A DNA stretch of 64,000 bases from Serratia rubidaea (lineage in GTDB: Bacteria; Pseudomonadota; Gammaproteobacteria; Enterobacterales; Enterobacteriaceae), in contig LR590463.1 of assembly GCA_901472405.1 (NCBI GenBank), forward strand, positions 2,790,001 to 2,854,000, in the 5' to 3' direction. The notes under the pieces were generated by a model. The model made no database searches, was not told where the DNA came from, and saw nothing but the letters and a program-made list of their open reading frames with translations. A program made the translations under genes and the position numbers. How positions within the stretch are numbered: the stretch's first letter is position 1; every line of letters starts with the position of its first letter. Of the stretch, positions 1 to 11,474 are shown in pieces.

Positions 1-21
1 GGCAACAATAGAAGGCTTCAT
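1..21 (-). CDS. prfA: Peptide chain release factor 1, first seven codons only
   Basis: The window edge cuts this gene. Reading the minus strand from position 21 gives M-K-P-S-I-V-A, the usual start of enterobacterial RF1, which terminates translation at UAA and UAG. It follows hemA on the same strand after 32 bp, the conserved hemA-prfA order. Only the start is visible, so the call rests on the seven residues and the context. Confidence 0.85.
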
Positions 22-53
22 GCGTGGTTTTAAACCCTGTAAATAGAGAGAAA

Positions 54-1316
54 CTAGTGCTGATCCAGCCCGAGGCTGTCGCGTAATATTTGTAACCGCT
101 CCACATCGCCGTCGCCGGCAGCCTGCTGAAGGGATTTGGTAGGGGCATGAATAAGACGATTGGTCAGGTTGTGAGCCAATTTATGGATGACCTGCTCCAC
201 GTTGGCCCCCTGCGCAATGGCGGCCAACGCTTTGGCTTCCATTTCACTGCGGATTTGATCGGCCTGCGAGCGGTAGTCGCGGATGGTCTCCACCGCACCC
301 TGCGAGCGCAGCCAGGCCATAAAATTGGTGCTTTCCTGCTGAACGATGGACTCCGCCTGCACCGCCGCCGCCTTACGCTGCGCCAGGTTGTTCTGGATAA
401 TCGCGTGCAGGTCGTCAACGCTGTACAGATAGGCGTTCGCCAGCTTGCCGACCTCGGGTTCGATATCGCGCGGAACGGCGATATCCACCAGCAGCATCGG
501 CTGGTTGCGGCGCGCTTTCAGCGCCCGCTCAACCATGCCCTTGCCGATGATCGGCAGAGGGCTGGCCGTGGAACTGATAATGATATCGGCATCGGCCAGG
601 CGCGCGTCGATTTCCGGCAGCGTAATCACCTCGGCCCCGACTTCATCCGCCAGCAGCTGCGCGCGTTCACGGGTGCGGTTGGCGATAATCATATGCTTGA
701 CCTGATGTTCGCGCAGATGGCGCGCCACCAGTTCGATGGTTTCACCCGCCCCCACCAACAGCACGTTCAAATCCGCCAGCGATTCAAAAATCTGCCGCGC
801 CAGCGTACAGGCGGCAAACGCCACGGAAACGGCGCTGGCGCCGATCTCGGTTTCGGTACGCACGCGCTTGGCGACGGAGAAGGATTTTTGGAACAGGCGC
901 TCCAGCTCACCGGACAGCGATTGCTCGCGCTGGGATTCGGCAAAGGCTTTTTTCACCTGGCCAAGGATCTGCGGCTCGCCCAGCACCAGTGAATCCAGGC
1001 CGCTGGCAACGCGCATCAGGTGGCTGACCGCATCATTGTCATGATGCCAGTACAGGCTCTTTTTCACCTCTTCCGGACTGAGCTGATGGTATTCACACAG
1101 CCAGCTCACCAGCTGCTCGTGAATATGCTCCTGCTGCTCCACGCTGAGGTACAGCTCGGTGCGGTTGCAGGTGGACAGCACGACTCCGCCCTGCACCAGC
1201 GGCTGCTGGAGCAGACTATTGAGCGCCTGGTCAATGCTTTCTGGAGAAAAGGTGACTTTTTCCCGCAAAGCAACCGGAGCGGTTTTATGATTAATGCCTA
1301 AGGCAAGCAGGGTCAT
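54..1316 (-). CDS. hemA: Glutamyl-tRNA reductase
   Basis: Cytosolic NADPH-dependent enzyme that reduces glutamyl-tRNA(Glu) to glutamate-1-semialdehyde, the first committed step of C5-pathway heme synthesis. The 420-residue length is normal. The N-terminus [20 protein letters not shown] and the catalytic cysteine in STCNRTELY (about residue 50) are present. A nucleotide-binding region follows ([17 protein letters not shown], about residues 185-201) and then the C-terminal dimerisation domain. The basic residues near the start are where regulated proteolysis acts in E. coli. It is transcribed toward prfA. In E. coli lolB is the divergent neighbour, but here a porin gene sits between them. Confidence 0.97.
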   Translation of the reverse strand: MTLLALGINHKTAPVALREKVTFSPESIDQALNSLLQQPLVQGGVVLSTCNRTELYLSVEQQEHIHEQLVSWLCEYHQLSPEEVKKSLYWHHDNDAVSHLMRVASGLDSLVLGEPQILGQVKKAFAESQREQSLSGELERLFQKSFSVAKRVRTETEIGASAVSVAFAACTLARQIFESLADLNVLLVGAGETIELVARHLREHQVKHMIIANRTRERAQLLADEVGAEVITLPEIDARLADADIIISSTASPLPIIGKGMVERALKARRNQPMLLVDIAVPRDIEPEVGKLANAYLYSVDDLHAIIQNNLAQRKAAAVQAESIVQQESTNFMAWLRSQGAVETIRDYRSQADQIRSEMEAKALAAIAQGANVEQVIHKLAHNLTNRLIHAPTKSLQQAAGDGDVERLQILRDSLGLDQH

Positions 1317-1870
1317 TGCTTCAAGTAATACTTATGTTGGTACGGGTTTCGTTGACGGCATTCTACTTGATGCGCGGCATCAATAAAAGCAACAAGCGCA
1401 TCTTACGCCAATCGCTGCCATCGCCGCTACACATCAAACAACCGCTTAAAAACAAACCATTAATTTATAATGGCGATCAAAACTAAAGAATCGACGCCGC
1501 TGGCCGATGACATCAGGTAACGATCGCAAGTTATGCCTAGTTTAGCGCTTTTTGCCGGCCAGATAAAATTCGCCGCGCCAAAGCTCTCTGTCGCTGAATC
1601 TGTACGGACGTTAATCAATAGTTGGTTATGATTATAACCATTGGCAACCTTCCCAACTGTTATTATTGAATTTCTGTCCGGCTGTTCGCATAATTCCGCG
1701 CCGTATAAATTCGTACATAGCGAATAATAGCGGTTTATCGCTTCTGCCCGGATATCATCGGCTCACGAAACGATAATGCATTATAAAAGACGCCGCGGAT
1801 GGTTTGCGCATCGATACGTGCCATTCGTCGGAATTAAAAATTGTATAAATATAAAAAAGCAGGTATGGAT
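1317..1870. promoter_or_regulatory. Divergent regulatory region between hemA and the porin gene
   Basis: About 550 bp without a gene, AT-rich compared with its flanks. It must hold the hemA promoter (minus strand) and the porin promoter (plus strand). A clear inverted repeat, GGTTAT-GATT-ATAACC, lies at 1624-1639 and could be an operator. I cannot assign it to a regulator. Confidence 0.5.
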
Positions 1871-3021
1871 ATGGCACATAAAATGAGTCGTTTAGCCCGC
1901 GGCGTGGCCGTTGGCCTGATCGCCGGCTGCAGCGCCTTTGCCGCCCAGGCGGAAATCACCTTACTGAAGCAGGATCCGCAGGCCGGCGATCCGCTGAGCC
2001 GTCTCAACTTTACCGTCGGCGGCAGCATCCGTCCGCAGTTCAATATGATGACCGGCGACGGCGATAAAGGCTCTTACAAACGCAACGGTTTCGACGGCGG
2101 CACCCGCTTCCGCTTTGCCGCTGACTACTACCTGTTCGACGACATCAGCTGGATCAGCTACTACGAACTGGGCGTCAACATCCCGGCCCTGTTCGACTGG
2201 GACAACCACTACGCCGACGGCGCCAACAACACCAGCCGCCGTATGCTGTACACCGGTCTGAAGAGCAAGACCTGGGCCAGCTGACCTTCGGCCAGCAAAA
2301 CAGCGTTTATTATGATGTCGTCGGCGCGAAAACCGATATCTGGGACTACGACATGCTGGCCCAGGCGCCGGGCAACGGCATCAACGGCGACTACGACGGT
2401 TCTTACCGTTCCCGCAAGATGCTGAAATACAAGCAGACCTTCGGCGATGCCGACGTATACGCCTCTTACCTGTTCAACGACAGCGACTACCTGCCGGGCA
2501 ACGGCCTGCGCTACAAGCGTAAAGGCGGCGGCTCACTGGGCGTCGATTACCACCTGACCCGCGATCTGACCTGGGGCACCGCGTGGAACTACACCCGGGC
2601 GGAAATGCGTGACCCGACCGGCGGCGACAGCAAAACCTACGACCAGAACATTCTGGGCACTGCGCTGAGCTGGAAGCCTGACAACTGGACCTTCAGCTTC
2701 GGCGGCGGCTGGTACAATAACTTCCTGACCACCAAGCAGACCGACGTGCACAATTACTTCGCCGGCGACGCCTGGGGTATTGAATACTACGCCGGCTACA
2801 CCGCACCGGTGGGTCAGTATGCGCTGAAATCCGTCACCCCTTACGTGATGGGCGATCGCCTGGAATACGTCAGCGGCCGCAACTATCAGCGTATCGATAA
2901 CGGCCTGGGCATCACCTTCCAGTTCGACTACGGCTTCCGTACCGATGTGGAGCACGTGTTCACCTCCAGCACCGACAACCTTGGCGATATGACCGTCGTA
3001 CGTCTGCGTTACGACTTCTGA
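1871..3021 (+). CDS. Outer membrane porin, frame broken once
   Basis: A signal peptide (start MAHKMSRLARGVAVGLIAG, cleavage near AAQA-EIT) is followed by a beta-strand-rich, aromatic and glycine-rich sequence ending in phenylalanine (VVRLRYDF), the terminal signature recognised by the BAM complex. Restored length is about 383 residues. The frame breaks near 2271-2275: ACCTGGG-CCAGCTGA reads T-W-A-S-stop, whereas one extra G gives T-W-G-Q-L-T-F-G-Q, a typical porin strand. I take this as a missing base in a G run. The start at 1871 was chosen for the AGG seven bases upstream; ATG 1865 is an alternative. Substrate is unknown. Confidence 0.8.
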
Positions 3022-3254
3022 TCGTACGGGCGCCCGCCTTGTCGGCGCGGCGCCCCGTTTCTAAGAAAAAACCGCATTTTTCATCTTCTTGCTACATCCT
3101 TCCGCCCATCTCCGCGTACACTATGAGCATCCGTCCGCTCTGACCCGGACGCGCTGCAGCAGAGTATTGACGCTGCGCGCCCGTGCCGTTAGCGTGGTGG
3201 CAAAAATGGGTGACGTAACGTCAGCCCGCCAGGACAAAAGGACAATAAATCGTT

Positions 3255-3878
3255 ATGCCTATCCGCAAAGTCAGTTTGCTACGCCTTATCCCGCTGGCCA
3301 GCCTGGTGCTGGCGGCCTGTACCACTACCCGGCCGACCGGCCCGGCCACCAGCCCGACGTCTCCCGAATGGCGCGCCCATGAGCAGGCGGTGCAGCAGCT
3401 GAACCAGTATCAGACCCGCGGCGCTTTCGCCTACCTGTCCGACAGCAAAAAGGTCTATGCCCGCTTCTTCTGGCAGCAATATTCGGCGGATCGCTACCGT
3501 CTGCTGCTGACCAACCCGCTCGGCAGCACCGAGCTGGAGCTGAACGTGCAGAAAAACGTGGTGCAGCTGACCGATAATCAGGGCAAGCGCTACGTCAGTG
3601 ATAACGCCGAGGAGATGATCCGCAAGATGACCGGCATGGCGATCCCGATGAACAATCTGCGCCAGTGGATGCTCGGCCTGCCCGGGGAAGCCACCGATTT
3701 TACCCTGGATGACCGCTACCGCCTGAGCAAACTGAATTACCAGCAGGAGGGCCTGAGCTGGAAAGTCAGCTATCAGGACTATAACAGCGATACTCAGCCC
3801 CAGCTGCCAAGCCGTCTGGAACTGCAACAGGGCGACCAACGCATCAAGCTGAAAATGGATAACTGGACGCTCAAATGA
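3255..3878 (+). CDS. lolB: Outer membrane lipoprotein LolB
   Basis: LolB accepts lipoproteins from the periplasmic carrier LolA and inserts them in the outer membrane. The 207-residue product starts with a lipoprotein signal ending LVLAAC, with the lipobox LAAC and lipidated Cys22. The body matches the family ([20 protein letters not shown], then [19 protein letters not shown] and LGSTELEL). Its stop overlaps the ispE start as ATGA, so the two genes are translationally coupled, as in other enterobacteria. Confidence 0.95.
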   Translation: MPIRKVSLLRLIPLASLVLAACTTTRPTGPATSPTSPEWRAHEQAVQQLNQYQTRGAFAYLSDSKKVYARFFWQQYSADRYRLLLTNPLGSTELELNVQKNVVQLTDNQGKRYVSDNAEEMIRKMTGMAIPMNNLRQWMLGLPGEATDFTLDDRYRLSKLNYQQEGLSWKVSYQDYNSDTQPQLPSRLELQQGDQRIKLKMDNWTLK

Positions 3879-4735
3879 TTCAGCAGTGGCCCTCGCCGGC
3901 AAAGTTAAACCTGTTTTTATATATCACCGGCCGTCGCGCAGACGGCTACCACCAGCTGCAGACGCTGTTTCAGTTTCTCGATTACGGCGACACGCTGACC
4001 ATCATCCCGCGTCAGGACGGGCAGATCCGCCTGCTGACGCCGGTGGACGGCGTAGAGGATGAACACAATCTGATCGTGCGCGCCGCGCGCCTGCTGCAGC
4101 GCTACTGCGATGAACGGCAGATCGCCACGCCGCCGCGCGGCGCCGACATCCGTATAGAGAAAGTGCTGCCGATGGGCGGCGGTCTGGGCGGCGGTTCGTC
4201 AAACGCGGCGACGGTGCTGGTGGCGCTGAACAGCCTGTGGCAGTGCGGCCTCAGCGATGAGCAACTGGCCGAACTGGGGCTGAGCCTCGGCGCGGATGTA
4301 CCGGTTTTTGTACGCGGCCACGCCGCATTCGCCGAGGGCATCGGTGAACGGCTGCAGCCCGCCGACCCGCAGGAAAAGTGGTACCTGGTCGCCCACCCCG
4401 GCGTCAGCATTCCCACGCCGCTGATTTTCGGCGACGCCGAACTGAAACGCGACACGCCGGTGCGGCCGTTAAATGAACTGTTGCAATTGCCATACGCCAA
4501 TGATTGCGAACCGATCGCAAGAAAACGTTTTCGCGAGGTTGAACAGCTTCTTTCTTGGCTGTTACAATACGCGCCGTCACGCCTGACCGGCACAGGTGCT
4601 TGTGTGTTTGCAGAGTTCAACACCGAGCCCGAAGCCCGCCAGGTGTTAAATCAAGCCCCGGCGTGGTTGCGTGGTTTTGTAGCGCGTGGCGTTAACATTT
4701 CACCACTACATCGTACCCGTTCCGGGCAAATTTGA
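3875..4735 (+). CDS. ispE: 4-diphosphocytidyl-2-C-methyl-D-erythritol kinase
   Basis: ATP-dependent GHMP-family kinase of the MEP isoprenoid pathway; it phosphorylates the 2-hydroxyl of CDP-ME. The 286 residues have the substrate-binding N-terminus [22 protein letters not shown] (split here: [22 protein letters not shown]). The glycine-rich ATP loop [14 protein letters not shown] lies near residues 94-107, and the third motif [12 protein letters not shown] is near the C-terminus. The start ATG overlaps lolB. A leader of about 180 bp separates it from prs, the usual lolB-ispE-prs order. Confidence 0.96.
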   Translation: MIQQWPSPAKLNLFLYITGRRADGYHQLQTLFQFLDYGDTLTIIPRQDGQIRLLTPVDGVEDEHNLIVRAARLLQRYCDERQIATPPRGADIRIEKVLPMGGGLGGGSSNAATVLVALNSLWQCGLSDEQLAELGLSLGADVPVFVRGHAAFAEGIGERLQPADPQEKWYLVAHPGVSIPTPLIFGDAELKRDTPVRPLNELLQLPYANDCEPIARKRFREVEQLLSWLLQYAPSRLTGTGACVFAEFNTEPEARQVLNQAPAWLRGFVARGVNISPLHRTRSGQI

Positions 4736-4861
4736 GTCGTAGCTCGACGTTTCGTTGCGCAGGGCCCGTATTATTCGGCCCTGTATCCCTGCGCTACTAC
4801 GCCTCATAAGTTTTACATACCCGTATGTCTATTGCGGCAGCCATGCTCAACAGCCCCTTGA

Positions 4862-5865
<1,004 letters not shown>

Positions 5866-5922
5866 TTCGCCATCGGCGCGGACAGCCCGCGCCGATGTAG
5901 AGTTTGCCAGACGCAGTAAAAG

Positions 5923-5958
5923 AAAAACCCGTTGAAGCGTCAGCAACAACGGGTTTTC
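5923..5958 (+). terminator. Rho-independent terminator of prs
   Basis: AAAAACCCGTTG and CAACGGGTTTT form a stem with a loop of about 12 bases; the downstream arm ends in a T run. It lies 58 bp after the prs stop and may work in both directions against ychH. Confidence 0.8.
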
Positions 5959-6037
5959 TATGTTAAAGCGTTCATAGCGTCAAACCTGATTACGCGTCAC
6001 CACGCCTTGCGGTCAACCGGTCTCCTCAACGTAATGA

Positions 6038-6319
6038 CTAATGCGATGAATGGTGGTGCTGGCTATTGCGGCAACGCTTGTCAAAGTGTTTTACCCACCA
6101 GTAGCGATCCGCAACCTGTTCGCGTCCGCCGATACGCGCGCCGGCCAGCCACAACAGGGCGCCAATAAATATGCTGAATATCGCCCCGTGAGAGAAGAAC
6201 TGCGGCAAATTGAACTGCGAAACCTCGGCGACAATGGAATAGCCAACGCCGCCAATCATCACCAACAGCCCAAGCCCCATCAGAACGTTACCAATCACAT
6301 CCGCGTTTTTACGTTTCAT
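6038..6319 (-). CDS. ychH: Stress-induced inner membrane protein YchH
   Basis: A 93-residue protein with two membrane segments (about residues 10-30 and 42-60). It has the family pattern MKRKNADVIGNVLMGLGLLV at the start and WLAGARIGGREQV...RYWWVKHFDKRCR toward the end. YchH is linked to stress survival and biofilm formation in E. coli; its biochemical role is unknown. The position between prs and pth, divergent from pth, is conserved. Confidence 0.92.
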   Translation of the reverse strand: MKRKNADVIGNVLMGLGLLVMIGGVGYSIVAEVSQFNLPQFFSHGAIFSIFIGALLWLAGARIGGREQVADRYWWVKHFDKRCRNSQHHHSSH

Positions 6320-6629
6320 ATGTCACCTCCATAGCGCTAAATGCCAGCGGGATGAATAAGTAATTGTTAACTCCCTTTGATGAATTAATTATAGACACTC
6401 CCGCAGCAAGGGTATTGCGCTGGCGATCACAGATGTGCAATTAATACTGACAATTCTTTACTTTAGCAGCGGCAGATCCCTCTAAACCTGAACTATAACC
6501 CATCTGCATTATTAACTTTTGCAAGTAATGAGCTGCCATTTACCGCCGGATGCGACGCGTTTTGTCATTCGGCGCCGCGGAAGGTAGACTAATGCCCTTT
6601 CCATTATTTTGAGCAGAGTGAATCTCTCC
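6320..6629. promoter_or_regulatory. Divergent promoter region ychH / pth
   Basis: About 310 AT-rich bases between two divergent genes, holding both promoters. I see no open reading frame and no strong palindrome. Confidence 0.4.
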
Positions 6630-7220
6630 GTGAGCAGTATCAAATTGATTGTCGGCCTGGCCAACCCTGGCGCCGAATATGCGCAGACGCGCCACAATGC
6701 CGGCGCCTGGTATGTAGATCAACTGGCGCAACGCCATAACCAGCCGCTGAAAGAGGAAGGCAAATTCTTCGGCTATACCGCACGTCTGAACCTGGCCGGG
6801 AACGACGTTCGCCTGCTGGTGCCGACCACCTTTATGAATTTGAGTGGTAAAGCCGTTGCGGCCATGGCGTCGTTCTATCGCATCCAGCCGGATGAGATCC
6901 TGGTCGCCCACGATGAACTCGATTTGCCGCCGGGCGTCGCCAAGTTAAAGCTGGGCGGCAGCAACGGTGGTCATAACGGTTTAAAGGATATCCAGAGCAA
7001 GATGGCGAATAACCCGAACTTTTATCGCCTGCGGATTGGCATCGGCCATCCGGGCGACCGCAACAAGGTGGTGGGATTCGTGCTGGGTAAACCGCCGGCC
7101 AGCGAGCAGAGCCTGATCGATGACGCCATCGATGAATCGCTGCGTTGCACCGAGGTGCTGCTAAAAGACGGCATGACCAAGGCCATGAACCGTCTGCACG
7201 CGTTTAAAGCCGGCAGCTAA
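6630..7220 (+). CDS. pth: Peptidyl-tRNA hydrolase
   Basis: Releases tRNA from prematurely dropped peptidyl-tRNA in the cytosol. I chose GTG 6630 because [10 protein letters not shown] aligns with the E. coli start; an in-frame TTG 21 bases upstream would add residues the family lacks. The 196-residue product contains the active-site block [17 protein letters not shown] with catalytic His near residue 22, [17 protein letters not shown] and GGHNGLKDI. Downstream comes a transporter rather than ychF directly. Confidence 0.96.
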   Translation: MSSIKLIVGLANPGAEYAQTRHNAGAWYVDQLAQRHNQPLKEEGKFFGYTARLNLAGNDVRLLVPTTFMNLSGKAVAAMASFYRIQPDEILVAHDELDLPPGVAKLKLGGSNGGHNGLKDIQSKMANNPNFYRLRIGIGHPGDRNKVVGFVLGKPPASEQSLIDDAIDESLRCTEVLLKDGMTKAMNRLHAFKAGS

Positions 7221-7671
7221 GTGCCTATGTCAGGTTGCGTGATTGCTGCGCAGCCTGACTTTGCTTTCCGCCGTACAGAGGTGGCACAGGCATGATGCTT
7301 CACTACAATTTGCCGCCTGAGGCGAACGGGAATGCGATGTGAGGCGAGTAACGCCCAGACGTCGGCGTAAAGAATGGCGCCTTTTTCTGAGCCAATGACG
7401 CTGCACGGGCTTTTTCTTCAGCCTATTACGGCTATGTAGTGAAAAAGAAAGTAATGATAGAATTGATAAACCTGGCGCTATATAAATAAATATCCCATTC
7501 ATTTAACCTATCCTCCTTGATATCCCCCAGGCACCTAAAGAATGAAAAGCTGAAATAGCCAAGCCCTCAATGCACACAACCATAAATCACATCCAAAACT
7601 TTACAAAAAAGTTTATCTTCGGCGATGCAATAAATAGAAAATGATTATTTTTTTAATGGACTAGTCTTAGG
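7221..7671. other. Intergenic region downstream of pth
   Basis: About 450 bp. An imperfect hairpin at about 7229-7258 (TCAGGTTGCG with GCGCAGCCTGA) probably ends pth transcription. The rest turns AT-rich and shows no convincing gene. A 90-codon minus-strand frame here has no family features. Confidence 0.35.
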
Positions 7672-7704
7672 AAAAACCCCAATAATATTTATTATTGGGG
7701 TTTG
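7672..7704. terminator. Bidirectional terminator
   Basis: AAAACCCCAATAAT pairs with ATTATTGGGGTTT around a short AT loop, with A and T runs on both sides. It lies just after the stop of the minus-strand SulP transporter gene and would end transcription from both directions. Confidence 0.8.
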
Positions 7705-7709
7705 GTACA

Positions 7710-9185
7710 TCAGTCCGCCGCTACGCGATAGGTGGGGTCGTCAAGCTCATGGAGGCAGAACGGACCGGCCTGTTTCAGCAAACTGACGCAGTCGGCACTG
7801 AGATGTCGCAGACGTACCGTCTTACCGGCGGCCAGATAGCGTGCGGTGAGCTTATCAATTGCCTCAACGCCGCTGGAATCCATCACCCTCGTCTGCGCAA
7901 AATCTAAAATAACCAGCGCAGGGTCGTTTGCCGGGTCGAATAGTTCGGCAAAATCCGTGGTGGAGCCAAAAAATAGCGGCCCCGCTAAAGAATAAATAAC
8001 GGTGTTGTTTTCTTCCTTTTTATCACGAATAGATATTTTCGCCTGTTTCCAGGCAAACACCAACGCCGAAATAATTACGCCGCTGATCACCGCCACGGCC
8101 AAATCTGCGAATACCGTAATCAGGGTAACGGTAAGCAGAATAAAGGCATCCTCTTTCGGCATTCTTTTTAAGCGACGCAATGAACTCCACTCAAAGGTGT
8201 TATAGCACACCACCAGCATAATCCCGGCCAGTGCGGCAACGGGAATATAACCAATATAGGATGACAGGCTGACCACAAACAGAATCAGCAACACCGCGCC
8301 AACCGCCGCAGAGATACGCCTGCGGCCGCCGGAGGTGAAGTTAATGATCGACTGCCCGATCATCGCACAACCGGCAAAACAGCCAAACAGCCCGCACAGG
8401 GTGTTCCCTGCCCCCTGAGCAATACTTTCCCGGTTGCCGTTGCCTTTGCTGTTGCCCATTTCATCTAGCACCGTCATGGTTAACAGCGACTCGATCAAAC
8501 CGACCAGCGCGATAATCACAGCGTATGGCAGCACCACCTTCAGCATATCGAGCGTAAACGGCGCCATCGGCAGGCTAAAGTGCGGCAGGCTGCCGGAGAT
8601 ATCCGCCAAATCCCCCACCCGCAGCGTATTCAGCCCCAGGCCGATCGCCAGCGCGGACACCACGATCAACGCCGCCAGCGATGACGGGATCGCCTTGGTC
8701 AGGCGCGGGAAAAACACCACCACCAAAATCGCCAGCAGCACCAGACCATACATCAGCGGCCCCTGCCCGGCGACCATATGCAGCTGAGCCAGCATAATCA
8801 CGATCGCCAACCCGTTGACGAAGCCGTGAATCGCCGGCAGCGGCACCAGACGAATAAATTTGCCCAGGCGGAAAACGCCGATCAGAATTTGAATCACGCC
8901 GGCAAGCAGGGTCGCCCACAGTACGTAATCCATACCGTGCTGGGCCGACAGGCTCATTAACACCACCACGATGGAGCCGGCCGCACCGGATACCATGCCG
9001 GGTTTGCCGCCGAACAGCGCCGTGGTCAGGCCGATAATAAAGGCGGTATGCAGGCCGACGATGGGCGACAGCCCGCCGACCAGGGAGAAGCCGACGGCTT
9101 CCGGGATCATGGATACTGCGACAACAAAACCGGCCAGGACTTCATTCTTGACGTCCGCCAGCCTGAGGTTGCTCAGGTTAAACAT
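7710..9185 (-). CDS. SulP-family anion transporter with STAS domain
   Basis: Inner membrane transporter of the SLC26/SulP family, about 491 residues. The first 375 or so residues form 10-14 membrane segments, including the family core SMIPEAVGFSLVGGLSP and the GNTLCGLFGCFAGCAMIGQS segment. A C-terminal cytosolic STAS domain follows (ALVILDFAQTRVMDSSGVEAI, here split: LVILDFAQTRVMDSSG). Members carry sulfate, bicarbonate or dicarboxylates; the substrate cannot be told here. E. coli has dauA (SulP, about 559 residues) near pth, but this protein is shorter and may be another subfamily. I chose ATG 9185 (MFNLSNLRL) because GGAAAA precedes it; a start 39 bases upstream is possible. Confidence 0.85.
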   Translation of the reverse strand: MFNLSNLRLADVKNEVLAGFVVAVSMIPEAVGFSLVGGLSPIVGLHTAFIIGLTTALFGGKPGMVSGAAGSIVVVLMSLSAQHGMDYVLWATLLAGVIQILIGVFRLGKFIRLVPLPAIHGFVNGLAIVIMLAQLHMVAGQGPLMYGLVLLAILVVVFFPRLTKAIPSSLAALIVVSALAIGLGLNTLRVGDLADISGSLPHFSLPMAPFTLDMLKVVLPYAVIIALVGLIESLLTMTVLDEMGNSKGNGNRESIAQGAGNTLCGLFGCFAGCAMIGQSIINFTSGGRRRISAAVGAVLLILFVVSLSSYIGYIPVAALAGIMLVVCYNTFEWSSLRRLKRMPKEDAFILLTVTLITVFADLAVAVISGVIISALVFAWKQAKISIRDKKEENNTVIYSLAGPLFFGSTTDFAELFDPANDPALVILDFAQTRVMDSSGVEAIDKLTARYLAAGKTVRLRHLSADCVSLLKQAGPFCLHELDDPTYRVAAD

Positions 9186-9540
9186 ACATTTTCCAGATAG
9201 TCTGAGGGTACAACAACTGCGCATGCCTGAAGCAGGCAGCGAAAAAACATCAGCGCTGGCGCCAGGCCAATGCTGTTACAAAGAGAGTAAGCTGGCGGGA
9301 AAAATCAGGGTGGCGTAGGCAAGAAGTACATCCGCACGTTTCCGGTTGGTTAAAGATAGTGAACAGTATGTTGAAACGTGAGCAAGATCTCAACACAAAC
9401 TTCGTAAGCAAAACTCTCAGACCTAACGCCGGGATCGTGATAGATGCGCATTACGTGTATAATGACGCAATTATTCTGCCCTTTATGCGGCCAGTTAATG
9501 CTAACTGGCTGTTAGTTAAGATATTTAAGGTGATTACAAC
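9186..9540. promoter_or_regulatory. Divergent promoter region sulP / ychF
   Basis: About 355 bp without a gene. A consensus TATAAT hexamer at 9458-9463 lies about 78 bp before ychF and is the likely -10 element. A good -35 hexamer is not obvious. Confidence 0.45.
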
Positions 9541-10632
9541 ATGGGATTCAAATGCGGTATCGTCGGCCTGCCAAACGTAGGCAAATCCACCCTGTTCAAC
9601 GCGTTGACCAAAGCGGGTATCGAAGCAGCCAACTTCCCGTTCTGCACCATTGAACCGAACACCGGTGTGGTTCCGATGCCCGATCCGCGTCTGGACCAGC
9701 TGGCCGAGATCGTCAAGCCTCAGCGCATCCTGCCGACCACCATGGAATTCGTCGATATCGCGGGCCTGGTGAAAGGCGCTTCCAAAGGTGAAGGTCTGGG
9801 TAACCAGTTCCTGACCAACATCCGCGAAACCGAAGCGATCGGCCACGTAGTGCGCTGCTTTGAAAACGACAACATCATCCACGTTTCCGGCCAGGTTGAT
9901 CCGGCGTCGGACATTGATGTGATCAACACCGAGCTGGCGCTGTCCGATCTGGACACCTGTGAACGCGCCATGCACCGCATCCAGAAGAAAGCCAAAGGCG
10001 GCGACAAAGACGCCAAGGCCGAACTGGCGGCGCTGGAAAAATGCCTGCCGCACCTGGAAAACGCCGGCATGCTGCGCGCACTGGATCTGAGCGCGGAAGA
10101 GAAAGCGGCCATCCGCTACCTGAGCTTCCTGACGCTGAAGCCGACCATGTACATCGCCAACGTGAACGAAGACGGTTTTGAAAATAACCCGTACCTCGAC
10201 AAAGTGCGTGAAATCGCCGCCGCTGAAGGCTCGGTGGTAGTGGCCGTCTGCGCCGCCGTCGAATCCGACATTGCCGAACTGGATGACGAAGAGCGCGACG
10301 AGTTTATGGCCGAGCTGGGTCTGGAAGAACCGGGCCTGAACCGCGTGATCCGCGCCGGTTACCAGCTGCTGAACCTGCAGACCTACTTCACCGCCGGCGT
10401 CAAAGAAGTGCGCGCCTGGACCATCCCGGTCGGCGCTACCGCCCCGCAGGCGGCCGGCAAGATCCACACCGACTTCGAGAAAGGCTTTATCCGCGCGCAG
10501 ACCATCGCCTTTGACGATTTCATTACCTACAAGGGCGAGCAAGGCGCGAAAGAAGCCGGCAAAATGCGCTCGGAAGGTAAAGAGTACATCGTCAAAGACG
10601 GCGACGTGATGAACTTCTTGTTTAACGTCTAA
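9541..10632 (+). CDS. ychF: Redox-regulated ATPase YchF (OLA1 family)
   Basis: Cytosolic Obg-like P-loop ATPase that binds ribosomes and is linked to the oxidative stress response. The 363 residues are standard. The N-terminal nucleotide domain has G1 GLPNVGKST (9-17) and G3 [16 protein letters not shown]; the adenine-specificity region NVNED follows near 204. A coiled coil is inserted in the middle, and the C-terminal TGS domain ([18 protein letters not shown], here [14 protein letters not shown]) ends at FLFNV. Extremely conserved, so the call is secure. Confidence 0.97.
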   Translation: MGFKCGIVGLPNVGKSTLFNALTKAGIEAANFPFCTIEPNTGVVPMPDPRLDQLAEIVKPQRILPTTMEFVDIAGLVKGASKGEGLGNQFLTNIRETEAIGHVVRCFENDNIIHVSGQVDPASDIDVINTELALSDLDTCERAMHRIQKKAKGGDKDAKAELAALEKCLPHLENAGMLRALDLSAEEKAAIRYLSFLTLKPTMYIANVNEDGFENNPYLDKVREIAAAEGSVVVAVCAAVESDIAELDDEERDEFMAELGLEEPGLNRVIRAGYQLLNLQTYFTAGVKEVRAWTIPVGATAPQAAGKIHTDFEKGFIRAQTIAFDDFITYKGEQGAKEAGKMRSEGKEYIVKDGDVMNFLFNV

Positions 10633-10675
10633 GTCATACGGCATCGCAGAATGCCTGAGAAAAACGATTAATCCT

Positions 10676-10706
10676 TATAAAATCCACGCAATTGCGTGGA
10701 TTTTTC
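10676..10706 (+). terminator. Rho-independent terminator of ychF
   Basis: AAAATCCACGCAATTGCGTGGATTTTT without any break forms a stem (AATCCACGCA/TGCGTGGATT) followed by T residues, 44 bp after ychF. Confidence 0.85.
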
Positions 10707-10889
10707 ATTAACAAGGCATTACGATTTTAATCATAATTTCTTGAAATTGAAAAAATAGCATTTAATATAAAAATAGATAAAACCTACAACAATTGCTGAT
10801 TTCGCCAGCATTCAAAATAACATGATTAACTAGGAGCGAATTGTCATAAACAAATAGCTTCTTACAGTACATATAAAAAGGAAATTAAT

Positions 10890-11321
10890 GTGAGCAGCAG
10901 AAATTACCAAGCTATAAAAAAAGACATAAGGCTGTATGCAAATGATATGAACCAATGGTGGAAGAGTCTGCAGAAGGAATCAGTAGCAGAATGGACTCTG
11001 CTAACAACCTTTGGTTGTTGGGGAATACCTAACCATGTGTTTCAAATTACCGCATTCATCCTCACCATATTACTATTCTCTGGAAAACTTTTAAAAATAA
11101 AACACAAGCATTCGTTTTCAGAAACAGAGTCATCAATAGTTAATAAAATAAAAGAATCCAACATTACTCCGTCTGAAAAAGATGCTCTTAATTTTAGACT
11201 AGATAAAGTGAGAGGGTTCAGAAAAAATAGAAATACTCTGTTTGTTATTAAAAGAAATTGGCGATTCCTATCTAGTTATCTGTATCTAATGATATCATTT
11301 CTTTATATTTTATTCCTATAG
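10890..11321 (+). CDS. Hypothetical membrane protein in AT-rich insert
   Basis: A 143-residue protein starting at GTG 10890 behind AAAAAGGAAATT. Two hydrophobic segments are visible: about 45-64 (HVFQITAFILTILLFSG) and 125-143 (SYLYLMISFLYILFL) at the very C-terminus. A basic, Lys/Arg-rich stretch of about 60 residues lies between them, probably cytosolic. Base composition is far more AT-rich than ychF, which suggests recent acquisition. I do not recognise the family. The next gene, on the opposite strand, encodes an HNH nuclease; a joint defence role is only a possibility. Confidence 0.55.
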   Translation: MSSRNYQAIKKDIRLYANDMNQWWKSLQKESVAEWTLLTTFGCWGIPNHVFQITAFILTILLFSGKLLKIKHKHSFSETESSIVNKIKESNITPSEKDALNFRLDKVRGFRKNRNTLFVIKRNWRFLSSYLYLMISFLYILFL

Positions 11322-11474
11322 TTAAACTTTTTACAAAGTCAATTATTTATTATTACTTACCATAGCAAAATACTCTAGTACATTAAGTGAACCTTTCAGA
11401 ACAAAGAGCGGCTTCATACTGAAGCACGCTCGGATAAACGATCACATAGAAGCAGCATTTAAGTTTTTTCTACC

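Noticed and set aside
7230..7502. 90-codon minus-strand frame after pth
   Set aside because: Arg/Ser/Leu-rich with no ribosome binding site or domain features; it overlaps the likely pth terminator hairpin.
9451..10644. 397-codon minus-strand open frame over ychF
   Set aside because: It is antisense to a highly conserved gene, and its Val/Gly/Phe/Arg-rich text is what the complement of GC-rich codons gives.
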